Of a stretch of DNA of 45,700 bases, positions 31,126-39,501 are shown in pieces (within the stretch, counting starts at the first letter, position 1; each line of letters starts with the position of its first letter). Source of the DNA: Ruminococcus sp. UBA7013 (lineage in GTDB: Bacteria; Bacillota; Clostridia; Oscillospirales; Ruminococcaceae). Location of the stretch: NCBI GenBank assembly GCA_002449585.1, contig DJXD01000105.1:1-45700 (forward strand), in the 5' to 3' direction. The notes under the pieces are model-generated. The model searched no databases. It worked only from the letters and a program-made list of their open reading frames with translations, and was not told where the DNA came from. The position numbers and the translations under genes were made by a program.

Positions 31126-32961
31126 TCACGGCGTGTAATTTCCCCATGTGATTGTATCATGATCAGATTGCAATTTTGGATATTGGCTGATATTCGCATC
31201 ATCGGCAGATGCTCTCCATTGTACAAAGATTTGCGTTTCTCCGCCGATCTCAGCAGAAGAAATGAAAACTTCCCCCGGCGGATTTACAGATTTCATAGCA
31301 TCTATCAGCATTTCTCCGAGTCCGGGAGAAACTTCTCCAGAACCATCTGCACAATCAATGATCTGTTCCGGAAGCAGATCAAGATCATTTTGAAGTGCGT
31401 AAGCCATAACAGCACCATAAGCCAGCCGGATAGAAGTTTCATCTGTTTCCGGATCTTCATCAGGATAAATATCTGTTATGGAAGTAATAGAGCCATCATC
31501 AGAGCTAACAATAGAGAAATCAACAAAGATAGAAGTATCTTTTATTTTGCATGTATAATTATGCTGAATCACAGTATCAGTATCATCATCAAAGAGAGTT
31601 TCATCATTAATCAAATGCATATCCATAAGGCAGTTTTCCGAAACCGTGAAATCCGGACAAGTGGAAATAGCATTATTTGCATAATCAAATAATTCCTGAA
31701 TAGAAATTTCAGCATCATTCATGGTATAATTTTCATCAGGATTGGTAATCTGCGCAAGCTTAACAAAAAGATTCATATCAAATGTTGACATAAAAGCCTG
31801 TTCATCCTGATTCTGAATTGCTATCAGTTGCTTTTCGATCGCAGAAAATAAATCCTGTTGTTGTGGTGGGTCAGATAATACAGGCTCTTCTTGTTGATCA
31901 GAAAAAATATCTGTAATAAACATAACATAACTGTTATCATAGTTATAAATTCCAAAATCAACTAGAAAATCAGTATCTTTGATTCTGGCTGTATAATCAG
32001 ATTCTGTAGCAACATCAAGATAAATATCTGATAATGTAATATCTGTAAGACAGCCTTTTGAAACGCTGAAATCTGGAAAGTGGGAAATAGTATCTATACC
32101 CTCATCGAATAAATCCTTTATCATTTTTTCTATTTCTTCCATGCTAATGTCTTCATGACCATCCGCACAAACAGCCCTGAAAATCAAATCCATATCAAAC
32201 AGCGATATGAAAGCCTGTTCATCCTGATTCTGCATTGCAATCAATTGCTGTTCAACTGTTGTAATCATTTCCAGATTTAATGCTTGTGGTTCAGAATATG
32301 CCGGCTCATCAAAATCATATACATCTGCTTCATCAAGCTCAGAAACACACACAGCATATTCTTCTCCGCAGGAAATCATTGAAATTTTAACTGCATAGGG
32401 TGTATCTTTAATTCTGGCAATATATTCTGTCTCTGTCACATAATCAACATCAATATCATACGGACGAATCTCTGTCAGACAGCCATCAAAAACATCAATC
32501 TGCTGTAAGATTTCGACATGGTTATCAATCATGAATTCAAAAGCAGAAGACCAGTATTTTGAAAAAAATCTCTGTATTTCAGATTCTATTTCTTCCGGGG
32601 TTTCTTCATACTCCATCAGTTTAGAAATCAGATCTACATCAAATGTAGCCCGGAATGCTTCATAATCCTGATTTTTAATCGCTTGCAACTGGGTTTCAAT
32701 TGTAGAGATCATATCATCATTGAAAGCAATATAACCTGTCACAGATCCATCTGAAACCGGAACAGATTGATGATTTGGGGGAATCTCTTCTGAAACACCT
32801 GCATTTATATTATCTGCAATCATATTTCTTTCCTGCGAAGTATCAGCAATTGTGGCTTCTTCTGTGCTATCTTGAGCAGAAAGGCTTTCTGTAGCTGCTC
32901 CGCAGGCTGTGACGCTCACCATCATGGAGAGCGCACACAGCAAAGCAATGATCTTCTTCAT
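31126..32961 (-). CDS. Lipoprotein with three tandem repeat domains
   Basis: A 611-residue lipoprotein with lipobox VSVTAC (Cys20). An acidic Ser/Thr linker precedes three related blocks of about 130-145 residues, starting near 88, 234 and 378. Each opens with a helix like EKQLIAIQNQDEQAFMSTFD, then a helical segment, then GCLTDI-like and YTARIKDT-like strands, ending in a V-x-F-I-T-D-I type strand. The third block is followed by a distinct 100-residue C-terminal domain starting RLAYGAVMAYALQNDLDLLP, which vaguely recalls pilin-like folds. I do not recognise the family. It is the last gene of the NfeD-flotillin operon. Internal tandem duplication is evident. Confidence 0.8.
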   Translation of the reverse strand: MKKIIALLCALSMMVSVTACGAATESLSAQDSTEEATIADTSQERNMIADNINAGVSEEIPPNHQSVPVSDGSVTGYIAFNDDMISTIETQLQAIKNQDYEAFRATFDVDLISKLMEYEETPEEIESEIQRFFSKYWSSAFEFMIDNHVEILQQIDVFDGCLTEIRPYDIDVDYVTETEYIARIKDTPYAVKISMISCGEEYAVCVSELDEADVYDFDEPAYSEPQALNLEMITTVEQQLIAMQNQDEQAFISLFDMDLIFRAVCADGHEDISMEEIEKMIKDLFDEGIDTISHFPDFSVSKGCLTDITLSDIYLDVATESDYTARIKDTDFLVDFGIYNYDNSYVMFITDIFSDQQEEPVLSDPPQQQDLFSAIEKQLIAIQNQDEQAFMSTFDMNLFVKLAQITNPDENYTMNDAEISIQELFDYANNAISTCPDFTVSENCLMDMHLINDETLFDDDTDTVIQHNYTCKIKDTSIFVDFSIVSSDDGSITSITDIYPDEDPETDETSIRLAYGAVMAYALQNDLDLLPEQIIDCADGSGEVSPGLGEMLIDAMKSVNPPGEVFISSAEIGGETQIFVQWRASADDANISQYPKLQSDHDTITWGNYTP

Positions 32962-32976
32962 AGATTCAATCCTTTC

Positions 32977-34518
32977 TCATTTCAGATTCAAATCTTCCAG
33001 AGTAATGTCGGGATCTGCCGGAAAAGTTCTTTTAGCAGGCTTTACAACATTTTCTTTTTTCATTTCCTGTTTAGATTCTACATCAGCAGGGATGACTTCG
33101 GGTGTTTCTTCCATGATTTCAGAGGGTTCTTCTGCAATTACTTCTGATTCAGATGCATCGGGAATTTCTTTGCCTAATAAATCCGGCAGTTCCATGCCAG
33201 CCTGTTTGAATAATTCATTCAATGGCGGAACAGATTTCATCATACCAGAAATAAAATCTGCTGTAGAAGTTTTTCCATCTGCACCCTGTCCAGAATCCCA
33301 GACAGTAATTTTATCAATCTTGATATTCTTGATCGCTTCCACTTGAATAGATACCAGATCTTCAATTTTTTCAGCGATCAGGAGTTTAACAGCGGCATTG
33401 GCATCACCGCCGGCGGCTTCGACAATTTTCCGCATACCTTCGGCCTGACGGGTTAAAATTTCCTGCTGACCTTTTGCCTCTGCTTCCATTCTTGAAAAAA
33501 TAGCATCGGCTTCACCACGGGCTTTTCTTCTGATTACTTCGGCCTCTGCTTCGGCGGCGATTTCGGCCTGTTCTTTCGCAATTTCGGCCTTGACAATGAC
33601 ATCTGCTTTCTGAGTTGCCTTTTCCAATTCAGCACGGGTTAATTCTGCTTCCTGTTGAGCAGTATAGGCTTCCTGTTTTGCCTTAGCGGCCTGAACAGCT
33701 TCGGCGGCGGTTGCCTGTCTGAGGGCTTCGGCTTCACGCTCACGGCGGAGAGCTTCTGATTGTGCTACAGCAACTTTTGCTTTATTTTCGCCCTCAATTG
33801 CAGCGGCATTGGCAGCAGATACTTTTACACGCTGATCTTGTTGCGCATTTGCCTGACCAATTTCACCATCTCTATTTTGTTCAGCGACACTTTTCTTTGC
33901 ATCATTGACAGCTTTGGCGGCGGCTTCCTTGCCTAATGCATCTAAGTAACCAGATTCATCTGTAATATCTGTAACATTGACATTGATCAGGCGCAGGCCG
34001 ATTTTTTTCAGCTCGATTTCGACATTTTTAGAAATAGCGATCAAGAATTTATCTCTGTCGGCGTTGATCTCTTCAATATCCATAGTAGCAATGATCAAAC
34101 GAAGCTGACCAAAAATAATATCTTTTGCGAGTTCCTGAATTTCAACCATTTTCAAACCAAGCAGACGTTCAGCGGCATTCTGCATAACACCGGGTTCTGT
34201 GGAGATGCCGACAGTAAATCTTGATGGCACATTGATTCTGATATTCTGTTTTGAAAGAGCATTTTTCAGATCAACATTCATAGAAATAGGGGTCAGATCA
34301 AGATACTGATATGCTTGAATGACAGGCATGATAAATGCCGCACCCCCATGAATACATTTAGCACTCCGGGGCTGACCATTTTCATCCGTGCCGACTTTAC
34401 CATAGATAACAAGAATCTTGTCAGAAGGGCATTTCCTGTAGCGTGAAAGAATCGCAATCAATGAAGCTAACAGGATTATCACAAGAATGCAGACCGCAAC
34501 CAATACACCAAGGCTCAT
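32977..34518 (-). CDS. Flotillin-like SPFH membrane protein
   Basis: A 513-residue flotillin. An N-terminal membrane anchor (about 3-25) is followed by an SPFH domain (about 28-190), then a long Ala/Glu-rich coiled coil (about 200-360). A flexible acidic C-terminal tail (from about 445) follows. It should form large membrane scaffolds as FloT/YuaG does in Bacillus. AAAGGAG precedes the ATG. In Bacillus the NfeD-like yuaF precedes yuaG, matching the NfeD-like gene two genes upstream here; the gene between them is unusual. Confidence 0.93.
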   Translation of the reverse strand: MSLGVLVAVCILVIILLASLIAILSRYRKCPSDKILVIYGKVGTDENGQPRSAKCIHGGAAFIMPVIQAYQYLDLTPISMNVDLKNALSKQNIRINVPSRFTVGISTEPGVMQNAAERLLGLKMVEIQELAKDIIFGQLRLIIATMDIEEINADRDKFLIAISKNVEIELKKIGLRLINVNVTDITDESGYLDALGKEAAAKAVNDAKKSVAEQNRDGEIGQANAQQDQRVKVSAANAAAIEGENKAKVAVAQSEALRREREAEALRQATAAEAVQAAKAKQEAYTAQQEAELTRAELEKATQKADVIVKAEIAKEQAEIAAEAEAEVIRRKARGEADAIFSRMEAEAKGQQEILTRQAEGMRKIVEAAGGDANAAVKLLIAEKIEDLVSIQVEAIKNIKIDKITVWDSGQGADGKTSTADFISGMMKSVPPLNELFKQAGMELPDLLGKEIPDASESEVIAEEPSEIMEETPEVIPADVESKQEMKKENVVKPAKRTFPADPDITLEDLNLK

Positions 34519-34552
34519 AATAAAAACAACTCCTTTAGATTAATAAAATAAA

Positions 34553-35566
34553 TTATGTTTCAGACGGTTTCCCGTCAAGAAGCAGAACAGTGATGCCCTC
34601 CCCGGTGAGGTACACTGTCTGACTTTCTTTTTCTGGATGATCCATCTGTGAAAAGGTGACTTTCCAATATGATGGATAAAGAATACCCTGACGGCAGAAT
34701 GTGACAAGAGAATAAGGAATGGAAATTTCATTTCTTGCCCGGAAATATACATCTTCCAGAGAAGTCAGTATTTCACAAGGTTCAGTATTGATAAAATGAT
34801 CCGTGTGGGCATGATGATAAGCATCAGGAGTAAAATAAAAATCTCCTACATGATCTTCCAGAAAGACAGTTCTGTTTTCATATAAAATATAATCATAAGA
34901 AAAATCCTCTCCCTGTGGATCAAAAATTGAAAGCCTTTCAGTGTGATCATAGTGACTTGTATAGATAATATGAAGCTTTCCGTTTGGCTGTTCCTGAACT
35001 TCCGGCAGTGTATCACTAAATTCATTCTGCGCTTCTTCATGATCTACATCAAATGCAATATAATAATACCATGGAACATGATGAAAACTGCAATCATAAA
35101 CTTCAACATAAGGAGAATTTGTTTTCATTTTTGATACAGCATGAAAATCAAGTTTCAGATTGTTTGAAATTTCAGGAATATCTGGGAAACCTTCTTCCAT
35201 GTCTCCGCCGTCCGGAGGAAAATCATAACATCTGTAATATCTGTTAAAATAATCTTTCTTTTCATTCAGACCAAGCATTTCCGGATCTGTCGTAGTAAGC
35301 AGAAGCTTGACATGATCATCTTTTTCCCAGATATACGGCTTCCACATAGTAATATCAGAATCTCTGACAGAGCCATCAGGATTGAAAACACACCATTGAT
35401 AGAAAATTTTTCCCTGAAATATCGTCATGCAGACAGCACCATATTTTGTATCTGATCCCGTTCGGAATCCGGCAATATTTCTTAATATCAGAAACAAAAG
35501 AATCAGCAAAAGTGGGATGAATAATGATAATACTTTCACAGCTGGATGTGTTTTTTTCTTTTTCAT
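34553..35566 (-). CDS. Unknown membrane-anchored protein in the flotillin operon
   Basis: A 337-residue protein with a basic start, one membrane helix (about 10-29) and a large, probably extracellular domain rich in aromatic and acidic residues (for example IFYQWCVFNPDGSVRDSD and YIAFDVDHEE). No known family is recognised. Its ATG follows the NfeD stop codon by one base, so translation is coupled. Its place between NfeD-like protein and flotillin suggests a partner in the same membrane assembly. Confidence 0.75.
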   Translation of the reverse strand: MKKKKTHPAVKVLSLFIPLLLILLFLILRNIAGFRTGSDTKYGAVCMTIFQGKIFYQWCVFNPDGSVRDSDITMWKPYIWEKDDHVKLLLTTTDPEMLGLNEKKDYFNRYYRCYDFPPDGGDMEEGFPDIPEISNNLKLDFHAVSKMKTNSPYVEVYDCSFHHVPWYYYIAFDVDHEEAQNEFSDTLPEVQEQPNGKLHIIYTSHYDHTERLSIFDPQGEDFSYDYILYENRTVFLEDHVGDFYFTPDAYHHAHTDHFINTEPCEILTSLEDVYFRARNEISIPYSLVTFCRQGILYPSYWKVTFSQMDHPEKESQTVYLTGEGITVLLLDGKPSET

Positions 35567-35567
35567 G

Positions 35568-36221
35568 TCAGCATTCCTCTACAACGAGGACATCTCCCAC
35601 AACATCAGAAACAAGAACCTGCGCCCCTGTAGGAAAAGGAATTTCACCAGCATTGGCAGCTTCCAGCTCACAGAAACGCCCCTGAATTTGCAGGGTGACT
35701 TTGCCTGTACCCTGATTTTTGGGAGGAATCGGCAAATAAACCGTTGCTGTTTCGCCGATGGCATTTTTTAAATTCAATGTTCCGTTTTCTGCTAATTTTG
35801 CAGTTGCCTGCACCATCTTGGCAACTAAAACCATCATGACAAGCCCACACACTGCACCGATCGAAATGCCAATCTTATTCGGTAACCCTGAACTGATGCA
35901 GATAATTGCCACCCATCCGAAAACCGCCAGAAATGTCACTACTGTTTGCAGTGTCAAAAGCCGAAATGCTGAAAAATCTGCCGGATTACTTCCATCAGCA
36001 ACAGGAATATCATCCGCAGTAATATTATCTGGAATGCCATCACCATCCAGATCTAAATCAAGATCATCAATTCCCGATGTATCTGAAAATTCCATTCCGG
36101 CATCATGATGACCGCCAGCCATAGCTAAAATCATCTGTAAAATCAGAATCAAGCTCGAAGGCACAGCAATGCAATATAAAATTTTCAGAGTTTCGCTTAA
36201 ACCCTCCCACCATGCCTGCAT
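35568..36221 (-). CDS. NfeD-like membrane protein
   Basis: A 217-residue protein. One membrane segment near the start (about 12-33), a long acidic extracellular loop, two further membrane segments (about 90-135), and a C-terminal OB-fold domain (about 145-217; AIGETATVYLPI, LVSDVVGDVLVVEE) typical of NfeD. The loop contains DLDLDLDGDGIPDN, an EF-hand-like or thrombospondin-type calcium loop. The ATG at 36221 was chosen because GAAGGG is upstream. NfeD proteins accompany flotillins and help form membrane microdomains. Confidence 0.88.
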   Translation of the reverse strand: MQAWWEGLSETLKILYCIAVPSSLILILQMILAMAGGHHDAGMEFSDTSGIDDLDLDLDGDGIPDNITADDIPVADGSNPADFSAFRLLTLQTVVTFLAVFGWVAIICISSGLPNKIGISIGAVCGLVMMVLVAKMVQATAKLAENGTLNLKNAIGETATVYLPIPPKNQGTGKVTLQIQGRFCELEAANAGEIPFPTGAQVLVSDVVGDVLVVEEC

Positions 36222-36261
36222 AAATATCCCTTCTTTCATGTAAATTTTATTTACTGAAATT

Positions 36262-36290
36262 ATCATATCACAGTTTTATCATTTTGTCAA
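36262..36290 (-). promoter_or_regulatory. Promoter of the NfeD-flotillin operon
   Basis: On the minus strand TTGACA (36290-36285), 17-base spacer, TATGAT (36267-36262). It is divergent from the XRE regulator promoter, about 60 bases away. Confidence 0.75.
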
Positions 36291-36321
36291 GTATTTTTTA
36301 AGAAAATTTTTTAAAAAACAC

Positions 36322-36350
36322 TTGCATTTTAATCTGATTTATGCTATGAT
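36322..36350 (+). promoter_or_regulatory. Promoter of the XRE/TPR regulator
   Basis: TTGCAT (36322-36327), 17-base spacer, TATGAT (36345-36350). Confidence 0.7.
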
Positions 36351-36394
36351 ATAAAAAACACCGTAAACATGATTTACTTGAAAGGAATGATTTC

Positions 36395-36955
36395 ATGGAC
36401 AGTGCAGAACTTGGAAGAAGATTAAAATCAGCAAGATTAGCTAAAAAAATGACACAAAGTGATGTGGCCGGAACTTTCATTACCCGGAATATGTTAAGTC
36501 TGATTGAAAGCGGCAATGCTACGCCGTCTGTGAAAACACTGGAATATCTTTCCAGTGTGCTGGAAATCCCTATGGAAAAACTGCTTTCTGAATCCGGGGA
36601 AGATCATCTTTTGGAGCAAAGTCATTTGCAAACACTCCAGAATGCAAAAAATTTCCTGTCAATGCAACAGTATCATGAACTGCTTCAATGCACGGACAAG
36701 CCGGAAGGATTATTTGCAGATGAATTCCATGCTATGCGCAGTATTGCCTATCTGGAACTTGCTTATGAACTGGCACGATCTTCTCAGACGGAAATCCTTC
36801 AGAATGCCGTTACCTATGCCCGTTCTGCTGCACAAGAGGCTACGATTGGAATCTATGCGAATCCAGCCCGTGCGGCTCAGGCAAATCAGCTGATCGCAAA
36901 TCTTGCAAAATATCTCAGTGATTATTATTCTAGCCTTGCTCAAAATTCACAATAA
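36395..36955 (+). CDS. XRE-family helix-turn-helix regulator with helical C-terminus
   Basis: A 186-residue protein. Residues 5-62 are an XRE helix-turn-helix (LGRRLKSARLAKKMTQSDVA, MLSLIESGNATPS, LEYLSSVLEI). The rest is alpha-helical and resembles TPR-like sensor regions of Rgg/PlcR-type regulators, but is too short for a full domain. AAAGGAATG precedes the ATG. It is divergent from the flotillin operon and may regulate it. It may also respond to a peptide; both are inference. Confidence 0.85.
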   Translation: MDSAELGRRLKSARLAKKMTQSDVAGTFITRNMLSLIESGNATPSVKTLEYLSSVLEIPMEKLLSESGEDHLLEQSHLQTLQNAKNFLSMQQYHELLQCTDKPEGLFADEFHAMRSIAYLELAYELARSSQTEILQNAVTYARSAAQEATIGIYANPARAAQANQLIANLAKYLSDYYSSLAQNSQ

Positions 36956-37008
36956 GTGAAGCAAAAAATATGCATTTTATAAAATTTTAAAAAATTTCCG
37001 GAAAACCC

Positions 37009-37037
37009 TTGACAAATCCATCGGAGTATGCTAAAAT
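37009..37037 (+). promoter_or_regulatory. Promoter of the rpmG-secE-nusG-rplKA operon
   Basis: TTGACA (37009-37014), 17-base spacer, TAAAAT (37032-37037). Confidence 0.75.
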
Positions 37038-37041
37038 AAAG

Positions 37042-37070
37042 ATACCTCTTTTGCAGGGGTATTTTTTATA
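37042..37070 (+). terminator. Attenuator-like hairpin in the rpmG leader
   Basis: ATACCTC and GGGGTAT pair (one G-T) around a TTTTGCA loop, followed by TTTTTTA. It lies right after the transcription start, so it would stop most transcripts before rpmG unless overridden. A second G/C-rich hairpin (around 37112-37132) lies between it and the gene. Confidence 0.5.
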
Positions 37071-37162
37071 CGCTTTTTTTAAACCTGTCAGATGAGGGAG
37101 GCCAAAACCCGAAAAATCCGGCTTTCCCCGGAATTTCAGGAATTTTATCAGGAGGTGCCGAC

Positions 37163-37312
37163 ATGAGAGTAAAAGTAACTCTGGCTTGTACAGAATGCAA
37201 GCGTCGTAATTATGTAACTAAGAAAAATAAGAAAAACGACCCCGATCGTCTTGTCATGAACAAACATTGCAAGTTCTGCCGCAAACATACAGAGCACAAG
37301 GAAACTAAGTAA
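37163..37312 (+). CDS. rpmG: Ribosomal protein bL33
   Basis: A 49-residue bL33 of the zinc-binding type: four cysteines in CTECKRRNY and CKFCRKHT. MRVKVTLACTECKRRNYVTK is the typical start. GGAGGTG lies upstream of the ATG. It stands directly before secE and nusG, the standard Firmicute order. Confidence 0.95.
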   Translation: MRVKVTLACTECKRRNYVTKKNKKNDPDRLVMNKHCKFCRKHTEHKETK

Positions 37313-37327
37313 TGGAGGTTTCTGCGC

Positions 37328-37636
37328 ATGGCAAAAGAAAAAAAAGACGCTTCTGTTGAAGTGTCTGCCGAATCAGAAAAAAAAGCAAAAAAAGAAAAGG
37401 CCGATAACTCCGGCAAAAAGGACAAGAATGAGAAAAAATCCGGCGGTGTTGCGAAATGGTTCAAAGATCTTAAAATTGAATTCAAGAATGTCACATGGCC
37501 GACATGGAACACCGTTCTTGTCAATTCCGGTATTGTACTCGGAACGATTGTTATTTCCAGCCTTTTTGTCGGACTTCTTGACGGCGGTCTGCTGGCTTTG
37601 ATGAAATATCTGCTCGGCCTGGCTCAGAATGCATGA
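37328..37636 (+). CDS. secE: Preprotein translocase subunit SecE
   Basis: A 102-residue SecE. A long Lys/Glu-rich N-terminal extension (1-42) precedes the amphipathic helix and conserved FKNVTWPTW, then one membrane helix (about 66-95). It stabilises SecY in the translocon. TGGAGG precedes the ATG. Confidence 0.95.
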   Translation: MAKEKKDASVEVSAESEKKAKKEKADNSGKKDKNEKKSGGVAKWFKDLKIEFKNVTWPTWNTVLVNSGIVLGTIVISSLFVGLLDGGLLALMKYLLGLAQNA

Positions 37637-37650
37637 AAGGATGATCTGTA

Positions 37651-38178
37651 ATGTCTCAGACTGCTAAATGGTATGTCATTCATACTTATTCCGGTTATGA
37701 AAATAAAGTTGTCCAGAATATTGAAAAAGTGGTTGAAAACCGCAGACTGCATGAACAGATTCAGGAAGTTCAGGTTCCGACAGAACGGGTCACGGAAATC
37801 GTTGAAGGCAAAAAGAAAGAGTATGACCGCAAAATTTACCCCGGCTATGTGCTGGTCAAGATGATTTATACAGATGATTCCTGGGCTGCTGTCCGGAATA
37901 TCAGAGGTGTGACAGGTTTCGTAGGCCCTGGATCAAAACCCACACCCCTTTCTGAAAAAGAAGTGGCTTCTATGGGAATTACCCAAACTCCGACAATTGA
38001 AGTAGATTATCATGTTGGTGATACAGTTCGTCTGACCGGTAATAATATGGATGGTTTTACAGGTGTCGTCAAGAGTATCAATCTGGAACAGGAAGAAGTG
38101 GAAGTTCTCGTTAGCATGTTCGGACGTGAAACACCAACAACTGTTCCGCTTCATCAGGCTGTGAAACTTGATGACTGA
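37651..38178 (+). CDS. nusG: Transcription elongation/antitermination factor NusG
   Basis: A 175-residue NusG. The NGN domain (WYVIHTYSGYENKV, YPGYVLVKM, GVTGFVG) is followed by a KOW domain (VGDTVRLTGNNMDGFTGVVK, VSMFGRETP). It binds RNA polymerase. AAAGGATG precedes the ATG; spacing to secE is 14 bases. Confidence 0.96.
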   Translation: MSQTAKWYVIHTYSGYENKVVQNIEKVVENRRLHEQIQEVQVPTERVTEIVEGKKKEYDRKIYPGYVLVKMIYTDDSWAAVRNIRGVTGFVGPGSKPTPLSEKEVASMGITQTPTIEVDYHVGDTVRLTGNNMDGFTGVVKSINLEQEEVEVLVSMFGRETPTTVPLHQAVKLDD

Positions 38179-38182
38179 ACAA

Positions 38183-38222
38183 AGTGGGAGGGAGTTATCC
38201 CGCCTGCACCACAAATTTGGAG
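38183..38222 (+). promoter_or_regulatory. Leader element before rplK (possible L1-binding RNA)
   Basis: AGTGGGAGG, then TTATCCCGCC, then ACCACAAATTTGGAGG. GTGG (38184-38187) can pair with CCAC (38209-38212) just before the ribosome site. The same pattern is repeated before rplA. In many bacteria L1 represses the rplK-rplA unit by binding such a leader; assignment here is inference. Confidence 0.5.
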
Positions 38223-38233
38223 GTTAATTTAAC

Positions 38234-38659
38234 ATGGCACAGAAAGTAACAGGCTATATCAAGCTGCAAATTCCCGCAGGCAAAGCAACACCTGCACCCC
38301 CGGTAGGCCCTGCACTGGGTCAGCACGGTGTCAATATTATGGCATTTACAAAAGAATTTAACGAAAGAACTAAGAATGATATCGGCATGATCATTCCGGT
38401 TGTGATCACAGTATATGCAGACCGTTCTTTCTCTTTTATTACAAAAACACCGCCCGCTGCTGTATTGATTAAAAAAGCATGTGGCATTGAAAGCGGCTCA
38501 GGTGTGCCGAATAAAACAAAAGTCGCAACAATCACAAAAGAACAGGTTCAGGAAATCGCTGAAAAGAAAATGCCTGATCTGAATGCTGGTTCTCTGGAAG
38601 CTGCTATAAGCATGATCGCCGGAACAGCTCGCTCTATGGGTGTTGTTGTAAAAGATTAA
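38234..38659 (+). CDS. rplK: Ribosomal protein uL11
   Basis: A 141-residue uL11. GYIKLQIPAGKATPAPPVGP, ALGQHGVNIMAF and SFITKTPPAA are typical; MAGTARSMG-like end (IAGTARSMGV) is kept. It forms the L11 stalk base binding 23S rRNA. TTGGAGG precedes the ATG. Confidence 0.97.
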   Translation: MAQKVTGYIKLQIPAGKATPAPPVGPALGQHGVNIMAFTKEFNERTKNDIGMIIPVVITVYADRSFSFITKTPPAAVLIKKACGIESGSGVPNKTKVATITKEQVQEIAEKKMPDLNAGSLEAAISMIAGTARSMGVVVKD

Positions 38660-38675
38660 GTAAGTTTCATAAACT

Positions 38676-38751
38676 AAGTGGGAGGAAATTATCTTTCCGC
38701 TAGCCGGGCTGCGTGTGAGCAGTCCGGTATTACCACGAATCAGGAGGAATT
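38676..38751 (+). promoter_or_regulatory. Leader element before rplA (second copy of the motif)
   Basis: AGTGGGAGG, TTATC, then an inner hairpin CCGGGCTGC/GCAGTCCGG, then ACCACGAATCAGGAGG. GTGG (38678-38681) can pair with CCAC (38733-38736). It shares layout with the rplK leader but has an extra inner stem. Confidence 0.5.
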
Positions 38752-38759
38752 TTTATATT

Positions 38760-39455
38760 ATGAAGCATGGAAAGAAATATGTCGACAGCTGCAAAGCAAT
38801 CGAAAAAGATAAGTTCTATGAATCAACAGAAGCATTAGATCTGGTGTGCAAGCTTGCAAAAGCAAAGTTTGATGAAACCGTAGAAGTACACATTCGTCTC
38901 GGTGTTGACTCCAGACATGCCGATCAGCAGGTAAGAGGCGCAGTTGTCCTCCCGAATGGTACTGGCAAGAATGTAAGAGTTTGTGTATTCTGCAAAGAAG
39001 ATAAATATGAAGCCGCAAAAGCTGCCGGTGCGGATTATGTCGGCGGTCAGGATCTCGTAGACAGAATTACAAAAGAAAACTGGATGGATTTTGATGTCGT
39101 TGTTGCATCTCCGGATATGATGGGTCTGGTTGGCCGTCTTGGTCGTATCCTTGGCCCTCGTGGTTTGATGCCAAACCCGAAGGCTGGAACAGTTACCCCT
39201 GATATTGCCAAAGCTGTAACAGATGCAAAAGCTGGTAAAATTGAATATCGTCTTGATAAGACAAATATTATTCACTGCCCGATCGGAAAAGCTTCTTTTG
39301 GCGCAGAAAAGCTGGATGAAAACCTGAGTACTCTGCTGGAAGCTGTTGTAAAAGCAAAACCTGCTGCTGCAAAGGGCACTTATCTGAAATCCTGCACAGT
39401 GACATCTACTATGGGGCCGGGCGTTCCGGTAGCCACTGCAAAATATGGTGTCTGA
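38760..39455 (+). CDS. rplA: Ribosomal protein uL1
   Basis: A 231-residue uL1. KHGKKYVDSCK at the start, VRGAVVLPNGTGK, GLVGRLGRILGPRGLMPNPK and the closing TSTMGPGVPV are highly conserved. The ATG at 38760 was chosen because AGGAGG is upstream. It is the last gene before a strong terminator, so rplJ and rplL, often next, must be elsewhere. Confidence 0.97.
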   Translation: MKHGKKYVDSCKAIEKDKFYESTEALDLVCKLAKAKFDETVEVHIRLGVDSRHADQQVRGAVVLPNGTGKNVRVCVFCKEDKYEAAKAAGADYVGGQDLVDRITKENWMDFDVVVASPDMMGLVGRLGRILGPRGLMPNPKAGTVTPDIAKAVTDAKAGKIEYRLDKTNIIHCPIGKASFGAEKLDENLSTLLEAVVKAKPAAAKGTYLKSCTVTSTMGPGVPVATAKYGV

Positions 39456-39470
39456 TCTGAAATAAAACCA

Positions 39471-39497
39471 CCGTCCGGAATCCTCCGGACGGCTTTT
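39471..39497. terminator. Intrinsic terminator after rplA
   Basis: A perfect 9-bp stem CCGTCCGGA/TCCGGACGG (39471-39479 with 39484-39492) followed by CTTTTCT. On the other strand TGGTTTTATTT follows, so it may also end the convergent gene. Confidence 0.85.
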
Positions 39498-39501
39498 CTG
39501 T

